From Mycolicibacterium pyrenivorans (GTDB taxonomy: Bacteria; Actinomycetota; Actinomycetes; Mycobacteriales; Mycobacteriaceae): a stretch of 48,567 bases of DNA. The stretch is from assembly GCF_025821625.1 (NCBI RefSeq), contig NZ_JACKSH010000295.1, forward strand, positions 94 through 48,660, read 5' to 3'. The notes beneath the pieces are model-generated. The model searched no databases. It saw nothing but the letters and a program-made list of their open reading frames with translations, and was not told the origin of the DNA. The position numbers and the translations under genes were made by a program. This document shows positions 47,505-48,567 of this stretch, one piece after another; within the stretch, counting starts at the first letter, position 1, and each line of letters opens with the position of its first letter.

Positions 47505-47912
47505 ATGAGTACCGCGAGCAAGATGCTTGAAACTTATCCGCAAGACCTGGATGGTATCGACCGCGCCGCGTTGACGTCCTGTATCGAGGCGTGTCTGGAG
47601 TGCGCGCAAGCGTGTACGGCCTGCGCCGACGCCTGCCTCAGTGAAGACTCGGTGCAGCAGCTCACCACCTGTGTGCGCACCAACCTCGACTGTGCCGATG
47701 TGTGCGCGGCGACCGGGCACGTGCTGTCCCGCCATACCGGTTACGACGCCAACCTGACCCGCTTGATGCTAGAAGCGTGTGCCACGGCATGTCGCTCCTG
47801 CGGGGACGAGTGTGACCGCCACGCCGACCACCATGAGCACTGCCGCATTTGCGCGGAGTCCTGCCGGCGTTGTGAACAAGCCTGCCGACAGCTGCTGACG
47901 TCACTGGGCTGA
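47505..47912 (+). CDS. Four-helix-bundle copper storage protein (Csp/DUF326)
   Basis: A 135-residue protein with 18 Cys spread along four helices in C-x3-C and C-x2-C spacing: CIEACLECAQACTACADAC, then CVRTNLDCADVC, then CATACRSCGDEC and HCRICAESCRRCEQAC. This is the pattern of Csp-type proteins that hold many Cu(I) ions in the bundle core. No signal peptide is seen, so it is the cytosolic (Csp3-like) kind. ATG 47505 has GGAGG five bases upstream. It is convergent with the RicR/CsoR gene, 14 bases away. Confidence 0.88.
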   Translation: MSTASKMLETYPQDLDGIDRAALTSCIEACLECAQACTACADACLSEDSVQQLTTCVRTNLDCADVCAATGHVLSRHTGYDANLTRLMLEACATACRSCGDECDRHADHHEHCRICAESCRRCEQACRQLLTSLG

Positions 47913-47926
47913 CCGCGTCCCGCGAC

Positions 47927-48253
47927 TCACGAGCGCACCAGGCGATTGATGGCGTCGGTGGCCTCTTTGATCTTGGCGTCGGCGTCATCGCCCCCGGCGT
48001 GCGCGGCGTCTAGTACGCAGTGTTTGAGGTGATCGTCGAGCAGACCGAGCGCGACCGCTTGCAGTGCCCGGGTCAGCGCACTGACTTGGGTGAGGATGTC
48101 GATGCAGTACTGCTCGTCTGCGACCATCCGGTGCACTCCGCGCACCTGTCCTTCAATGCGCTTGAGACGGTCCAGGTAGCGGTCCTTGTCCGTCATGTAG
48201 CCATGCCGCGGCGGCGTCTGCGCGGGTGTGGGTTTCGTTGCTGATGTGGGCAT
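47927..48253 (-). CDS. ricR: RicR/CsoR-family copper-sensing repressor
   Basis: A 108-residue all-helical repressor. The N-terminal part HGYMTDKDRYLDRLKRIEGQVRG is more like RicR than CsoR of M. tuberculosis. Cu(I) ligands Cys-His-Cys are visible in DEQYCIDILTQ and LLDDHLKHCV. Copper binding releases the protein from TACCC-N5-GGGTA-type operators, two of which are in this window. ATG 48253 has GGAGG upstream; the longer frame to 48427 is unsupported. No such box is seen immediately upstream of its own start. Confidence 0.86.
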   Translation of the reverse strand: MPTSATKPTPAQTPPRHGYMTDKDRYLDRLKRIEGQVRGVHRMVADEQYCIDILTQVSALTRALQAVALGLLDDHLKHCVLDAAHAGGDDADAKIKEATDAINRLVRS

Positions 48254-48430
48254 TTGTTCCTCCCAGATGGTGCACCCGGGATTGACACCCGGGACCGCAG
48301 GCCTACGCGTATCCCAGCGGATTCCTGTTCCGATGTAGTGCACAGATATTGTCGCGCGAAATGCGGCGATGGGTGATGCCCGCCGCGCGCATCTGCGCCG
48401 GGCGCCACACCACCCATCGCCGATCAAGGG

Positions 48431-48505
48431 TTAGGCAACAGCGTAGTTCGCCGGGTCGGCGTCGAACTTAGCCTCAATCCGTGGATCGACCCTGTTGAGG
48501 TCCGG
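48431..48505 (-). pseudogene. Possible C-terminal scrap of a YHS-domain protein
   Basis: A short frame ending at TAA (48431-48433) reads IEAKFDADPANYAVA, typical of the end of a metal-binding YHS domain. An in-frame TGA lies 25 codons upstream and the Cys motif is absent, so only the tail remains, unless the gene continues in another frame. Confidence 0.3.
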
Positions 48506-48567
48506 TCAGACTGATTTTGCTGTGCTGCGGTGGGTGGGCAGCGTGAATCCGCTGGTCTGTCCAGCTT

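Noticed and set aside
1..48567. CRISPR arrays, tRNA or rRNA genes, replication origin
   Set aside because: No regularly spaced repeats, no tRNA-like cloverleaf and no Rep/Par-type gene were noticed on reading.

Overview
The window looks like an accessory region of a Mycobacterium genome, either a plasmid or a chromosomal island. The base composition is GC-rich. Nearly every recognisable protein has a mycobacterial counterpart: LdtA/LdtB L,D-transpeptidases, RipA/RipB/RipC, antigen 85, Rpf, MmcO, LpqS, CysK2 and a RicR-type repressor. No replication or partition gene is visible, so plasmid and island cannot be told apart.

Layout. 1-8.4 kb is mobile DNA: a Tn554-like recombinase trio, an IS21-family element whose istB is cut off at the trio's right border, and nested scraps of IS3 and TniA/TniB-type transposons. 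8.5-18.6 kb is envelope enzymes: a proline-rich L,D-transpeptidase, LdtB, RipB and RipC. It also holds two lipoproteins, a decayed adenylate cyclase and a hydrolase. 18.6-24.6 kb is a copper-type block: DUF305 lipoprotein, amidohydrolase, two-component system, small membrane protein and MmcO. 24.7-41.6 kb returns to the envelope: RipA, two blaI-blaR1 pairs (one in an operon with thiol-disulfide genes), LdtA, an antigen 85 mycolyltransferase, an M23 endopeptidase, Lnt, an orphan response regulator, Rpf and a polysaccharide deacetylase. 42-48.5 kb is copper and thiol functions again: lpqS-cysK2-MFS, a rhodanese lipoprotein, a 51-residue Cys peptide, a Csp-type copper storage protein and a RicR/CsoR repressor.

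The most striking signal is regulatory. By eye I find 23 intergenic dyads of the form TAC-N11-GTA, most often TACTA-N7-TAGTA, TACGT-N7-ACGTA or mixtures. They precede the Ldt, Rip, antigen 85, Lnt, lipoprotein, small-membrane-protein, response-regulator and lpqS genes, and the operon that encodes a BlaI repressor and a BlaR1-like protease. Several occur as overlapping pairs offset by exactly 15 bp. My inference is that the window carries a self-contained BlaI/BlaR1-controlled regulon holding a spare peptidoglycan and envelope remodelling kit: three L,D-transpeptidases, three NlpC/P60 hydrolases, and mycolyl transfer and lipoprotein maturation. It is interleaved with a copper and thiol stress set under RicR-like boxes (TACCC-N5-GGGTA) and under a two-component system with an 11-bp direct-repeat box.

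Decay is present inside this functional-looking region: an adenylate cyclase with a deletion and frameshifts, a frameshifted lipoprotein and a small membrane gene with an internal stop.
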